In this document: positions 53,025 through 61,812 of the stretch, piece after piece | How positions within the stretch are numbered: position 1 is the stretch's first letter | Layout of the letters: every line of letters starts with the position of its first letter | Source: an uncultured Prevotellaceae bacterium | GTDB taxonomy: Bacteria; Bacteroidota; Bacteroidia; Bacteroidales; Bacteroidaceae | NCBI GenBank assembly: GCA_945865175.1 | Contig: CAMBDA010000008.1 | Location: 21,629 to 85,628, forward strand | Length of the DNA: 64,000 nt | Direction: 5' to 3' | The notes under the pieces: model-generated | Told to the model about the DNA's origin: nothing | The model's input: the letters and a program-made list of their open reading frames with translations, nothing else | Databases searched by the model: none | Translations under genes and position numbers: made by a program

Positions 53025-55859
53025 CTATTTGTGCGCGTTTTTAGGATTATGGTCTAATCTATATTGAAAATGAAAAATCGCGTATTGAGACAGCAGGTTC
53101 TTCCGAATCTCTTCACGTCCTTGGCCATTAATAGAACATGTTATATTTGACAATTGCCCCAATATGTCATACCCATCAAGTATAAAGGACATTTTGCCGT
53201 TTTTTGTTGTATATGCCATACGGGCATTCCAAACAAATTCATTGGTGTTAAGAGATTGTGTCTGCCATCCGCGACGGCAATATGCTGTAAAGTCTGTCGC
53301 AATCTGAAAGTGAGAAAACGGTTGAATCAGCGCAGTGACCCCACTGTTCAAATCCCATGTGCCAAATGATGCAGTAATCCCGTTTTGATCGTATATGTGC
53401 CTATAAATCCCGTCTAGCTTGATGCCGAATTGATGTTTTTTTATTCTTACACTTGGAGCTATCGTTGCATTAATGCTATTTGTTGATACAACATTACGAG
53501 TCACGTCAATTTCATCTCCAACACCCACGAAATCTGCATTCTGGGAATGAGAAACGCCAAGCACCGTTTCTGTAAGTAAGGCATTCTTTGCGTAAATGAC
53601 ACTGCCACGTAAATTTGATTGCCAATTGCCATTTATGTTTTTAGCAAAATAAGTGCGGACTCCTGTCTTATCGTTCATTGAGTATGCCATACCTATTGCA
53701 TCGGAAGTGACCGATCCATCTGCTGTCAAAAGGTAACTGACAACTTTCGAAACACGATGATTATATGACATATTAGCATGGTGGGTTCTACTGGGTTTTA
53801 GATCCCGGTTCCCGATATGGAGATTTAAGGGATCGGTGTCATCGTAAATATCAACCATATTCAAGAGGTCAGGAGTTTGTGTATCCAGCCAATATTTTAA
53901 CCTGGCATTTTTTGAACCGTCTTTGCTCATCCACCTTATATTCGAGGTTTTTATGTTCAAAAGAACGTATGTATGTGTCAGAGTGGTGTCAACAACATTG
54001 CGAACGTAGTCCAGCCCGTTGTGCTGCACAGCCATTTTTAGCTCAAACTGACCTTCAATACGGCCGCCATTAATTTCTTTTGAGAACTGTATTCCTGGAC
54101 ATAAAGAATAGTCTTTGATTCTTTTCTTACTCAGATAGCTGTTATTAAGGTCCTTTGCCATTATATAATCCTCCATGCTGTGCAACACCAAAACATTATC
54201 TTGATTGTAGTCAGACAAGGAATCCAGAAGGTAGAGGTCTGACGTCTGGTTGTCTATTGTATATGATTGCTCATAATTAATATGAAAAACAGCTGAATTA
54301 GAAAATCTGTGATTATATGTAATGTTTGCATTCATTTTCAGGCTATGATCTGGATGGTTTTTGAAATATTGGTTGTGTTGTTGCGACAATAAGCCTTTCT
54401 GCCCCACAAACATTCTATAATGTTTTAGAATATCATTGTGATGTTCCTCAAATAACGTGAAGCCACTTGTTTCAAAATAATCCTGCGTGTTGTTTCTTAA
54501 TTTAAATAAAGCATACACTTTGAGTCCAGTGGTCAAGTCGTTTCCGTTCAAATAAGTTGAGCTTTGATAACGATTTATAATAGTATCATTGTAATGTTGA
54601 CTGTCCTTGTCCCCCTTGTTGTCTTGGCTGTTATATAGAAGCAATTGATGAATTGTCAACTGTGTAAGATCCCAATTGTACCTAAACCTATTGTTCGTTG
54701 TCACAGAGACACCTTTGTTTTCATTATAACTGTCTATTAATTCAAATGTATTTCCAATGGGGAGGAAGTTAGTGCGATTAATGTTCTGTCTATTGTCTAA
54801 CAAAGAATGTGAGATAAAGGTGTCACCTCCGAAATTCCATTTCTTGTTACGATCATCAATGTCATAGTTAAGTCCTGCTTGTTGACGAGTCAATGTTCCT
54901 TCTTTTATGTTCTCCGGTTTCCAACCATCATTCTGGCCGGGTTTTCGTTCATCACTTACATTGTTTACGTTCGAAAGTAAGACCAAACGAGAATGGTCTG
55001 TCGAGCGCATAGAGAATAACCGGAAAATGTATGGGACTTTTTCTGCAAAATCATCAGAAGCCGCACCCATTCCAGCATCAACATTTGCCATATAGCCAAC
55101 GTTATACTCCTTCTTCAGCTTAACATCCATCACATACTGGGAGTCACCGGCAATCTGACTTCCAACGAATTCACTATGTTCTCCCAACTTATCATATATC
55201 TCGATATTCTTCACCGAATAAGCAGGTAAATTGTCAAGCATGATTTGTTTGTCATTCTTAAAAAAGTCCTTACCATTCAACAGGAGTTTTTCGACTAAAC
55301 GGCCGTTATGGTAAATATCGCCATTTTCCTTAATTTCCACTCCTGGAAGTTGGTGTACGAGTGCATCCAATACAGAACCTTCTGAAAGCAAGAATTCATC
55401 TGCATTATAAACAACCGTGTCACCCTTATTATAAAATAATATTTTTGAAGCAGACACAGTAACCTCGTTCAGTAGCGTGTTGTCCTCACGCATGAGTATT
55501 GGTGGTAAAGTACGTGACAGCTCGCGCCTTCCAATGTTAGCTATATTAATTGTTTTATAAATAGTTTTATACCCCATAAGTGTACATTTCAATATGTACG
55601 AGCTTTCCTGGCTAGGCACGTTGAAGTGAAATTCTGCCTTTTCTATTACCTGATCATTGTTATAGCTACGATACATGGCAGTTGTCGATGACACAATGCT
55701 ACTATCCTGACGTAACAACTGTACGATTGCTCCAGGCAAATCATTACGTGTTTTCACATCAACGACAGAACCTCTTAGTTCTAGCATTCTTTGTGCAAAC
55801 ATATTACTATCAAAGATAATTAGTGTCGCTATAATAAAAATAATTCTAAAAATCTTCAT
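53025..55859 (-). CDS. Outer-membrane beta-barrel (TonB-receptor-like) protein of the peptide island
   Basis: The 944-residue protein has a signal peptide (MKIFRIIFIIATLIIFDSNMFAQ), a carboxypeptidase-regulatory-like domain (LELRGSVVDVKTRNDLPGA, to about 110), a plug-like region (LNEVTVSASKILF, LLLNGKDFF) and a large barrel. It is a paralogue of the 1596-4496 protein. The start at 55859 is chosen since it overlaps the preceding stop (ATGA) and yields the signal peptide. Within this gene cluster it may export the modified peptide across, or receive it at, the outer membrane; both are inferences. Confidence 0.87.
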   Translation of the reverse strand: MKIFRIIFIIATLIIFDSNMFAQRMLELRGSVVDVKTRNDLPGAIVQLLRQDSSIVSSTTAMYRSYNNDQVIEKAEFHFNVPSQESSYILKCTLMGYKTIYKTINIANIGRRELSRTLPPILMREDNTLLNEVTVSASKILFYNKGDTVVYNADEFLLSEGSVLDALVHQLPGVEIKENGDIYHNGRLVEKLLLNGKDFFKNDKQIMLDNLPAYSVKNIEIYDKLGEHSEFVGSQIAGDSQYVMDVKLKKEYNVGYMANVDAGMGAASDDFAEKVPYIFRLFSMRSTDHSRLVLLSNVNNVSDERKPGQNDGWKPENIKEGTLTRQQAGLNYDIDDRNKKWNFGGDTFISHSLLDNRQNINRTNFLPIGNTFELIDSYNENKGVSVTTNNRFRYNWDLTQLTIHQLLLYNSQDNKGDKDSQHYNDTIINRYQSSTYLNGNDLTTGLKVYALFKLRNNTQDYFETSGFTLFEEHHNDILKHYRMFVGQKGLLSQQHNQYFKNHPDHSLKMNANITYNHRFSNSAVFHINYEQSYTIDNQTSDLYLLDSLSDYNQDNVLVLHSMEDYIMAKDLNNSYLSKKRIKDYSLCPGIQFSKEINGGRIEGQFELKMAVQHNGLDYVRNVVDTTLTHTYVLLNIKTSNIRWMSKDGSKNARLKYWLDTQTPDLLNMVDIYDDTDPLNLHIGNRDLKPSRTHHANMSYNHRVSKVVSYLLTADGSVTSDAIGMAYSMNDKTGVRTYFAKNINGNWQSNLRGSVIYAKNALLTETVLGVSHSQNADFVGVGDEIDVTRNVVSTNSINATIAPSVRIKKHQFGIKLDGIYRHIYDQNGITASFGTWDLNSGVTALIQPFSHFQIATDFTAYCRRGWQTQSLNTNEFVWNARMAYTTKNGKMSFILDGYDILGQLSNITCSINGQGREEIRKNLLSQYAIFHFQYRLDHNPKNAHK

Positions 55860-57289
55860 GCGATATCCTTTTTGAAATACAAATACTTTATTGCAGGATT
55901 TTGGCAACCCAATAAATTAGAGACCTCATCATCAACTATGAAACCGTTGGAAATTAGTTGGTCTGATAAGGGCGATAAATCATCAGGCTTAATCTGACTG
56001 TTTTGCTCTTCCACTACAAAAAAACCTCTTCCTGCAAGTCTGCACAAACAATCTATAGCTTTGCTGTTTTTGCATATATTGCCATTCACTTTATCATTAA
56101 TTAGCAGAATCAAATCAAAGCATTCTAAAGCCTCCAGTTCTTCATACGAATCCACCTTTTGAAAATAATCTGTTAAATTATACGATTTAGCAAAATTCCA
56201 GGAATGAATGCGTGTATCAACACCCAGCGTGGGAATTTTCAATGCAATCAGTCTGTCTAGCAATAAACAGCTACCACATCCAACATAAAGAATTGTATTT
56301 AATCTTAATGCATCAAATATGTATTTGATTGATTTTAATATAGATAAATCACAACAAAAATACATTTCATACAGGTACTTGTTACTGCCTTTTTCTAAGT
56401 TGAATAGGGGAATCTGTAATAGTCCATCATTAATCACTTGCCTAAGCTCACTACTATATCTTGAATCAAATTTCCTTGCAAATAACTTCCTTTTGAATAG
56501 ACAATACTTTAAATGATGTAAGTCCAAATTCGCAGGACAATTTCCATTTTCATACTTCCATCTTATAAATCTTAAATTGTCATTACAGATTAAATCCTTT
56601 CTTATATTACTAGTAACTATTGTGTTGATATATATTTCTTCTGGAGCAAATGTATATTTTAGTCGCCTGAGTAACCTTTTGTCTTGTGGAGTTGGTGTTA
56701 ATATCCTATGTACGCAATCATCCGTGATTGAAAACCATTGTGAACCTATCGTAATATAACGAGGTAAGTTTCTGGTAGAACGGAATAGCCCAAGTTTTCT
56801 TTGTAGGTTTATGAAAGAGTCAAGTACACACTTCTTGATTTTTTTAACATCCAACAGACCATGTGGATGGAATTGAAGTATACGTTCATGAATATGCCAG
56901 AAATTGGCTAATTTACAATCTATGAAATTTTGATTGCAGGACCTAAAGTAATCCAGAAAATACCATAGAGGACACAATGGATAATCCTGAGCACTTAGCA
57001 AATGATAGTAAGATGCTCTTTGTTCCTTATACGATATAGACAATAGGTATAGTTCAGCTCTGAGAATATTATATGACCCCCAATTTGTCTTATACTTTTG
57101 AACAACAGCACGTACTCCTTTCATTGAAAGTAATACATTCAAACTGCCAGCAGATAACTTGTATTTTTTATCAATATGGATGTAAATATCACATCCCTCA
57201 TGAAAGTATTCTACAAGCTGCCTCAATTCATGAATGTTGTTGTGTGCCATTATCAGAATGGCTTGTCTGTCCTTTATAGCCATGTTCAT
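55856..57289 (-). CDS. GT14-type glycosyltransferase fused to a methyltransferase-like domain
   Basis: The 477-residue protein is a two-domain fusion. Residues 1-290 match the core-2/I-branching (GT14) family: QAILIMAHNNIHELRQLVEYF, YKTNWGSYNILRAELYLL, YYHLLSAQDYPLCPL, GSQWFSITDDCVHRIL and FAPEEIYINTIV. Residues about 320-477 look like a class I SAM-binding domain, with motif I LYVGCGSCLLLDRL and an acidic GVD loop after the second strand. The start overlaps the maturase gene by 62 bases and its stop overlaps the barrel gene (ATGA). Because it sits between the peptide maturase and the exporter, I infer that it adds a sugar to the Ser/Thr-rich core and perhaps methylates the product. An envelope glycan is the alternative substrate. 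Confidence 0.8.
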   Translation of the reverse strand: MNMAIKDRQAILIMAHNNIHELRQLVEYFHEGCDIYIHIDKKYKLSAGSLNVLLSMKGVRAVVQKYKTNWGSYNILRAELYLLSISYKEQRASYYHLLSAQDYPLCPLWYFLDYFRSCNQNFIDCKLANFWHIHERILQFHPHGLLDVKKIKKCVLDSFINLQRKLGLFRSTRNLPRYITIGSQWFSITDDCVHRILTPTPQDKRLLRRLKYTFAPEEIYINTIVTSNIRKDLICNDNLRFIRWKYENGNCPANLDLHHLKYCLFKRKLFARKFDSRYSSELRQVINDGLLQIPLFNLEKGSNKYLYEMYFCCDLSILKSIKYIFDALRLNTILYVGCGSCLLLDRLIALKIPTLGVDTRIHSWNFAKSYNLTDYFQKVDSYEELEALECFDLILLINDKVNGNICKNSKAIDCLCRLAGRGFFVVEEQNSQIKPDDLSPLSDQLISNGFIVDDEVSNLLGCQNPAIKYLYFKKDIA

Positions 57290-58529
57290 CTAAGTATAAA
57301 TATAGATTATTAAATATTGAGTTAAGAAGGGCCTCTTTGTCACAATTATACACTGAGTTCTCAACTCTTTTCTGTACACACCTGCCAAAGCAGGATGGTA
57401 ATAATTTACAACCACGGCATTCTTCTTTTTCAACGTCAGACCTTATACTATAGTCAAAATAATGGCTATTAGGCAGGAAAACCCCGTTTTTTATTGATCC
57501 TACACTATGATTAGCTGAGAAATCTCGAGCTGTACATTTATAAACAGACAAATCATAATTTATAACATATTGAGCAATACTTTCTGCGTAACATTGACAA
57601 ACCGTGAGATTATCCGTTCTTGATTTATACCCACATTCTTTATAAAATTTAAGAACATCCTTGATTCTTTCTGTGATAGCATTTATGTTCTTCTTAAACT
57701 GCCATACCAATTGTGGGAAAAGTAAAATTTTATTCCTGATTTCAAGAGGAAAGTCATTTGCAATATCCTCCAATGAGATTATATTTTTAGGCGTATAATT
57801 TATTCTGACCATCATATCTATGTCTTCAATTTCCTGACATAGGTTAATTACATTGGAAACAATAGCAGAGTAAGAATTCTTGTCTGTTGCAGAAAATCGT
57901 GTCTTGTTGTGATATTGGGCAGAGCCATCTAATGTTATCTGGTAAGAACGTAACTTTAATGATTTTAGCCTTTGTATCATTTCTGAATTTATAAGGTATC
58001 CGTTAGTGGTAATAGAATGAAGGAACTTCACACCATTTTCCTCACATAGATTCATTATCCTTGTAGCAATTGGTTCTACAACTTCATTAAAGTATAGTAA
58101 TGGCTCACCACCAAACCAATCCAAATGGAAGTTACGGGTTGATGGTTTTAGAATTTCGGATTCGCAGAATCTCAGTATAGAGCATACTGCCTCCTCTGAC
58201 ATCATGCTTTTTTTGTGCTTCTCATAACAATACCAACATGAGAAATTACAATCAAGCGTAGGCATAATCGTTACCCGTACAGATGACTTGGCCATTCTTG
58301 AATCTAAAACACGAAATGAGACAACGTTTTCTTCATTAAGATCATCATCAACGAGAATAGAAGACATTGCTAGTTCATTTTGAACATTCAAAGGGATGAG
58401 AGAAAGGTCTTCATTTTGTAAACAACAAAACAATGACTCGTCAACCTCCAGAATGGAGGAAGCAAGTTGGTTAAACACAAACCTACGTCCTTCTTTCTGG
58501 AGGAAAATGTTGTAACGACTTGGTTTCAT
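57228..58529 (-). CDS. Radical SAM/SPASM peptide maturase
   Basis: The 433-residue enzyme has an N-terminal peptide-recognition-like region (about 1-80), the radical SAM cluster motif CNFSCWYC (Cys94, Cys98, Cys101), the GGEPL SAM-binding motif and a C-terminal SPASM domain with many cysteines (CQCYAESIAQY, YKCTARDF, ECRGCKLLPSCFGRCVQ, NCDKE) able to bind two auxiliary iron-sulfur clusters. This is the pattern of enzymes that form thioether or C-C crosslinks in ribosomal peptides. The start at 58529 overlaps the precursor stop (ATGA), pointing to strict coupling with its substrate. Confidence 0.95.
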   Translation of the reverse strand: MKPSRYNIFLQKEGRRFVFNQLASSILEVDESLFCCLQNEDLSLIPLNVQNELAMSSILVDDDLNEENVVSFRVLDSRMAKSSVRVTIMPTLDCNFSCWYCYEKHKKSMMSEEAVCSILRFCESEILKPSTRNFHLDWFGGEPLLYFNEVVEPIATRIMNLCEENGVKFLHSITTNGYLINSEMIQRLKSLKLRSYQITLDGSAQYHNKTRFSATDKNSYSAIVSNVINLCQEIEDIDMMVRINYTPKNIISLEDIANDFPLEIRNKILLFPQLVWQFKKNINAITERIKDVLKFYKECGYKSRTDNLTVCQCYAESIAQYVINYDLSVYKCTARDFSANHSVGSIKNGVFLPNSHYFDYSIRSDVEKEECRGCKLLPSCFGRCVQKRVENSVYNCDKEALLNSIFNNLYLYLDEHGYKGQTSHSDNGTQQHS

Positions 58530-58753
58530 GAGCAAGAACAGAATGCTTCTTTGTTGGAATTATCGTTATTGCCACTGCATGAACAAGCTATAGCCTGATT
58601 ATCATTGTCATTACACCAGAGCATTCCATTTGTACTGCCACTGCAAGAACAAAGAGTTGCACTGTTTTCGTTACTTGACATTCCGCCTACAAGGCATTTC
58701 ATCTCGTCATCTTTATAAAGATTGACAGATCTAATTTTTTTTAATATTTCCAT
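58526..58753 (-). CDS. RiPP precursor peptide with double-glycine leader and Cys/Ser-rich core
   Basis: The 75-residue peptide has a leader (residues 1-24, LYKDDEMKCLVGG at the end) like the GG-leader precursors of Bacteroidales, cut after Gly24. The core of 51 residues has seven cysteines (35, 37, 47, 57, 59, 72, 74) arranged in three CSCS units (LCSCSG, ACSCSG, FCSCS) separated by Asn/Asp/Gly/Ser-rich linkers. One stop-start overlap joins it to the radical SAM gene. The core is hydrophilic and rich in possible glycosylation sites. No similar named peptide is known to me. Confidence 0.88.
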   Translation of the reverse strand: MEILKKIRSVNLYKDDEMKCLVGGMSSNENSATLCSCSGSTNGMLWCNDNDNQAIACSCSGNNDNSNKEAFCSCS

Positions 58754-58770
58754 GATTTAATAATTTTATG

Positions 58771-58800
58771 TGTCAGACTTTTATATATAGCCGCCTGACA
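58771..58800. promoter_or_regulatory. Inverted repeat TGTCAG-N18-CTGACA before the precursor gene
   Basis: TGTCAG (58771-58776) and CTGACA (58795-58800) form half-sites with 18 bases between them, 18 bases upstream of the precursor start. The spacer is AT-rich (TATATATA). No TAnnTTTG box was found nearby, so this operator-like site may work with an alternative promoter. Confidence 0.4.
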
Positions 58801-58909
58801 TTGGCCTAAAGAGTGTTGTTCTATTTTCAGTTGTCTATTTCGGATACCGGTCCTTTATTCATATTTGTGAACTGTATGGTCAGCGTAAATCTCAGTGGTC
58901 ATTTTGATT

Positions 58910-59113
58910 TTAATGTAAACCATCCATATAATTAAACATGTTCATACGGCTGTGGCTGTAGGATTCAACTATCAGAGTACTATCATCCGTGGAACCGTCA
59001 TCAACAAGAAGGAATTCAAGGTCGGTGAAGGTCTGGGACAAGACACTGTCAACGCATCCACAAAGGTATGCCGATGCATTATACATCGACATACAAACGG
59101 AAATAGACGGCAT
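58910..59113 (-). pseudogene. N-terminal fragment of a family 2 glycosyltransferase
   Basis: The frame reads MPSISVCMSMYNASAYLCGC, then TDLEFLLVDDGSTDDST, the start of a GT2 enzyme with the DDGSTDDS nucleotide-binding motif, and stops after 67 residues. A functional enzyme would be about 250-350 residues. The rest of the gene is missing, so it is a relic lying between the DUF3244 gene and the precursor gene. Confidence 0.7.
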
Positions 59114-59193
59114 ACCTGCAATTCTCTTTATGCTTAGCTGACTTTAGTGAATAGTACTTATTGCTTTGAGATTCCTATTTTATGGCTCAGGTG

Positions 59194-59604
59194 TTATAAC
59201 TCTATCTCTGCAAAGAATACATAGTCCCCGCGCAGAATCTGAAGTTCGTACACGCCCGTGATACCGGAGGGAATCTCCAGATAGTCGGATGTAATGACCG
59301 TCTCGTAGCACACCTCATCGTCCTGCACCAACTGGAGGGTGAGCCCTGTGCAGGGGGTGATGAAATGGAGGGTATGACCGTCTATGGTTACCTCAGGAAT
59401 GAGGATGGGGGATTTGGGGTATTTTACTCCCAAATTATTCTTCTTTACCTTCAACTCTACTGGAGAGGATTCCGTCTTCTCATTATACTTTTTCACAATT
59501 GAGAAAGACTGGGATAATAATCCCGAGAAATTCTCTTCTGCTTGTAGGGAAGAGATGCCAAGTCCCATAAGAGAGACCGTGAAAAATAGCGTTTTCATTT
59601 CCAT
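59194..59604 (-). CDS. Small secreted DUF3244-type protein
   Basis: The 136-residue protein has a signal peptide (about residues 1-22, ending SSLQA) and an Ig-like beta-sandwich with VTIDGHTLHFITPC, VQDDEVCYETVITSDYLEIPSGITGVYELQILRGDYVFFAEIEL, which matches the DUF3244 pattern. Such genes often stand next to TPR-protein genes in Bacteroidales; their function is unknown. A -7 box (TAATTTTG, minus strand) lies 63 bases upstream and TTTTAAAC repeats further up, so it has its own promoter. Confidence 0.8.
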   Translation of the reverse strand: MEMKTLFFTVSLMGLGISSLQAEENFSGLLSQSFSIVKKYNEKTESSPVELKVKKNNLGVKYPKSPILIPEVTIDGHTLHFITPCTGLTLQLVQDDEVCYETVITSDYLEIPSGITGVYELQILRGDYVFFAEIEL

Positions 59605-59666
59605 GTAAATAAATTATTTATATTGTATTATTGCAAACAGTCACGCTAATGTATAAGATACGTTTG

Positions 59667-59674
59667 CAAAATTA
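59667..59674 (-). promoter_or_regulatory. -7 box of the DUF3244 gene
   Basis: Minus-strand TAATTTTG, matching TAnnTTTG, 63 bases before the start codon. Confidence 0.55.
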
Positions 59675-59712
59675 TTGAATAAAACTAATATCTCACCAAG
59701 AAATAGTCGGGA

Positions 59713-59801
59713 AATTTTAAACAATTTTAAACACGTTTCAGCCAGATGGCACATATTAAGCTGGTCCACAGCGTTATACGAATTTTAAACAGTTTTAAAC
59801 A
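59713..59801. repeat. Two direct repeats of AATTTTAAACA-type sequence, possible regulator sites
   Basis: 59713-59733 and 59781-59801 are the same 21 bases apart from one mismatch, and each is itself a double copy of TTTTAAACA. They lie upstream of the DUF3244 promoter and just downstream of the TPR gene end. Four TTTTAAAC units with regular spacing suggest binding sites for a dimeric regulator. Confidence 0.5.
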
Positions 59802-59894
59802 GGAACCTGTCTGGTGCCGTTTTGATAACTGAAAGGCTGGGGAAATATAGGAAAACTCGATAATTTGCAGGTCTGTGCTGATGAGTTATGGATA

Positions 59895-61799
59895 CTACAA
59901 TTGCTGGATGTACTGGTCGAAATCCTTGGCTCCTCCTTTAATGTGATGAATCCTTGTATACAATCGGCTTCTAGAAGTAGACAGATAGGCATTGCTCTTG
60001 TCTGTCAACTGCATGATGTGGCATAGGCTGACTCCTAGCTTTAGGAGTATGGAGATGCGATAATCCATTGTGGAAAGATTATATTGCAACCGTAAATCCT
60101 TCATCCTTGGATAATATTCCTCTACGGTAAGGATGGCTGCTGCCCATTGCTCTTCTGATGGTTTTCTTGCACCGCTCTGTTCCTGCTCAACAAATGGTCT
60201 GACAGATGGCTCCCTGAGCAAATCACTCCTTTTCTTTACCGAAAGCATGTGGTCCAAGTCCTGCTTGTAGGTCTCACATCGTTCATTTAATTCTTCTATA
60301 GCCTGTTGTTGCTGCCTGATTCTTTTCTGTAACTCAATGGTGGAATCCTCCTGTATAGATGAAAGGGCAAGTTGTTCGTATAACGAGGCTATCATCTGTG
60401 CCTTCTGGCTGATTGCGGACTTTAATGTGTGAATAGTCTGGTCAGATTCTTCAATTTGTTGCAGAAGTTTATCGTTTTCATGCATTGATGAGAGCAGTAT
60501 TTGCTGCTTCTCATTCATGCTGGCATGGTATTTATGGAGTAAGCCACGTACCTCTTTTTTGATAAACCGAACATACAGATAGGATGATAGCAACACAACA
60601 AGTATGAACAACACAGAAAGGACTACTGTTTGTAACAGACTGTTCCGCAATTGCAGGTTCTCCATTTGATGTTGCATAGTCTTCTGTATATATCGGCTAT
60701 AGTTGAATTGTGCATGTAGCAGTTGCAGGTTTTCCACATCCTGTAATCGCCTAAGACTGTCAGACCAGTGATTGCAGGATAAGGAATATTTAGCAATGGA
60801 GTCAATATCCCCCAGCTGTAAATAGTAATCCCGGGCTAATATGCTATATAGATAATGGGTGTCTGCATCCATCGGTGCCTTTGCCGTTTGATGCAGGTAA
60901 TAGAATGCTGAATCCAGATGGCCTGATTCTGTATAATATATGGTACGGACAGTGTTGCATATCTCGCAGCTAGGATATGCATTCCCTTTCTCATCAAAAT
61001 AACCCGAGTACCTCACATATTCATCCATGTAGGATTTGGCTTTAGAATATTCACCTCTTCTTGCCAGCCATTCTACACATGTGCCTTTCGTTTGTGCTGC
61101 AAGCTGATGGCGGCCCAATTTCTGGAAGCCCTCAGCACAATATTCCTTTCTCGATATGGCCTTCCCTATATCGCCTTTAATAATAAAAGCATCTGATTCC
61201 AAACAAGACACCGTGTATATTGCAGCAGAATCCGTCAGGCTCTTTGCACAATGCATGGCTTGTCCAAAAGCTTGAAGTGCCTCGTCTGCAAGACATCGGT
61301 TCATGAATATCTGTGCTATCTGGCAATGGGCCAGATAGAGCTGATGGATGTCGCAGTCGGCATCGCTGGTGTCGGCTACGGCAACTGCCTCATTGAAGCA
61401 ACGGAGGGCGGAGGGGCTGTCGCCCATGTCACGATAGGCACACCCCAGTACATAGTGGGCCAGCATACGCTGGTTGGGTGTTCCCTTGCGGTCGAAGTGG
61501 CGGGTGAGCAGGAGACCCAGACTGTCGGAGGTGAAGAGGGAGTCGGCCTTGTTCTGCGCATTGCAGCGGAGCAGCAGATGCTCCATCTGCAGGGACTTGG
61601 GCATGCGGGATGCCAGGGAGTCCATGCCGCAGAGCATGCGGAAGGCCGAGTCGGCATCTGTCCGCATGAGCGAGTCGGCTGCTGAGAGTCGCCTTTGAAA
61701 TTCCCCCTTCTGCTGCTGGCAGCCGCTCAGGGGCATCAGAGTGAACAGGAGAATGAGGATTCCTGCTGGCAGGGTAATTGGTTTCCTTCCTTTCCGCAT
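59895..61799 (-). CDS. Membrane-anchored TPR protein with putative C-terminal DNA-binding region
   Basis: The 634-residue protein has a lipobox (LSGC, Cys27), TPR helices (about 35-380), one transmembrane helix (LLQTVVLSVLFILVVLLSSYLYV, about 388-411), a coiled coil (about 415-520) and a C-terminal helical segment (LQYNLSTMDYRISILLKLGVSLCHIMQLT, then STSRSRLYTRI) that looks like the helix-turn-helix end of Bacteroidetes membrane-bound TPR regulators. It would sense something outside and act on DNA inside. It follows the AAA/nuclease gene by 13 bases. Regulation of the neighbouring peptide genes is my inference. Confidence 0.85.
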   Translation of the reverse strand: MRKGRKPITLPAGILILLFTLMPLSGCQQQKGEFQRRLSAADSLMRTDADSAFRMLCGMDSLASRMPKSLQMEHLLLRCNAQNKADSLFTSDSLGLLLTRHFDRKGTPNQRMLAHYVLGCAYRDMGDSPSALRCFNEAVAVADTSDADCDIHQLYLAHCQIAQIFMNRCLADEALQAFGQAMHCAKSLTDSAAIYTVSCLESDAFIIKGDIGKAISRKEYCAEGFQKLGRHQLAAQTKGTCVEWLARRGEYSKAKSYMDEYVRYSGYFDEKGNAYPSCEICNTVRTIYYTESGHLDSAFYYLHQTAKAPMDADTHYLYSILARDYYLQLGDIDSIAKYSLSCNHWSDSLRRLQDVENLQLLHAQFNYSRYIQKTMQHQMENLQLRNSLLQTVVLSVLFILVVLLSSYLYVRFIKKEVRGLLHKYHASMNEKQQILLSSMHENDKLLQQIEESDQTIHTLKSAISQKAQMIASLYEQLALSSIQEDSTIELQKRIRQQQQAIEELNERCETYKQDLDHMLSVKKRSDLLREPSVRPFVEQEQSGARKPSEEQWAAAILTVEEYYPRMKDLRLQYNLSTMDYRISILLKLGVSLCHIMQLTDKSNAYLSTSRSRLYTRIHHIKGGAKDFDQYIQQL

Positions 61800-61812
61800 G
61801 GCGTTTCTTCAT

